Shown here: positions 6,605 through 6,703 of the stretch, piece by piece
Numbering within the stretch: position 1 is the first letter of the stretch
Layout of the letters: the number at the start of each line of letters is the position of its first letter
Assembly: GCA_903953985.1 (NCBI GenBank)
Contig: CAJBLW010000084.1
Location: forward strand, 1-6,703
Direction: 5' to 3'
Length of the DNA stretch: 6,703 bases
From: an uncultured Burkholderiales bacterium
Lineage (GTDB): Bacteria > Pseudomonadota > Gammaproteobacteria > Burkholderiales > Burkholderiaceae_C
Translations under genes and position numbers: made by a program
The notes under the pieces: model-generated
The model's database searches: none
What the model was told of the DNA's origin: nothing
What the model saw: only the letters and a program-made list of their open reading frames with translations

Positions 6605-6703
6605 TCAATGCTCATCACGCTTCTCATTGCGCGCTTGCTCCTGCAGGCGCAGCACGCGTCGCTGCACTTTGCCGGTGGTGGTCATGGGCAACTGGTCGAT
6701 GAA
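6605..6703 (-). CDS. AMP-forming acyl-CoA synthetase/ligase, C-terminal end
   Basis: Reading in from the right edge on the minus strand are 32 codons and a TGA at 6607-6605. The fragment starts FIDQLPMTTTGKVQRRVLR and ends in a charged helix (QEQARNEKRDEH). PMTTTGKVQRRVLR is the A10 signature of adenylate-forming ligases (ANL superfamily). Its lysine, codon 6670-6668, is the residue that catalyses adenylation. The protein would activate a carboxylic acid to acyl-AMP and then acyl-CoA. The acid cannot be told from the tail. It lies in the same direction as the aldo/keto reductase gene, 93 bp upstream of it, so readthrough is possible. No clear hairpin terminator was seen between them. Confidence 0.85.
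   Translation of the reverse strand, partial: FIDQLPMTTTGKVQRRVLRLQEQARNEKRDEH

Overview
The window looks like a piece of chromosome from a betaproteobacterium, most likely Burkholderiales/Comamonadaceae. The reasons are its high GC content with strong G/C preference at third codon positions, a BktB-type beta-ketothiolase that matches the Cupriavidus protein closely as I recall it, and c-type cytochrome and PlsY sequences typical of that group. I cannot assign a genus from sequence alone.

Left part, plus strand (1-1649): the 3' end of a cytochrome c553/c4-like gene overlaps by four bases (ATGA) with a gene for a membrane-anchored cytochrome c carrying three CxxCH heme sites. Together they look like an electron-transfer module whose dehydrogenase or oxidase partner lies upstream of the window. 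The second gene carries an apparent single-base insertion near its 3' end (around 1501-1508). The shift removes the conserved GMPP methionine expected to ligate the third heme, and it extends the wrong frame to 1687. Next, still on the plus strand, are a short-chain dehydrogenase/reductase of the sepiapterin/benzil-reductase type (1716-2471), a 170-bp spacer with a hairpin and a good ribosome binding site, and bktB (2642-3826), a complete 394-aa thiolase with its Cys-His-Cys catalytic set.

Middle (3827-3940): a short convergent spacer holding a 21-base perfect palindrome within a 27-base unit that resembles the dispersed REP-like 'HPGLDPGS' repeats of proteobacteria.

Right part, minus strand (6703 down to 3941): the C-terminal end of an AMP-forming acyl-CoA synthetase, then a compact four-gene run read right to left. 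It comprises a Tas-like aldo/keto reductase, a YbaK-type aminoacyl-tRNA deacylase, PlsY (membrane glycerol-3-phosphate acyltransferase) and a RidA-family protein. The gaps are 9 bp and 28 bp, followed by a 4-bp overlap, so co-transcription is likely. Two members (YbaK, RidA) are quality-control proteins and PlsY is essential for phospholipid synthesis.

I see no mobile element, CRISPR array, tRNA, rRNA or defence system. The window is mainly ordinary core metabolism. The points most worth checking are the cytochrome frameshift and the REP-like palindrome.
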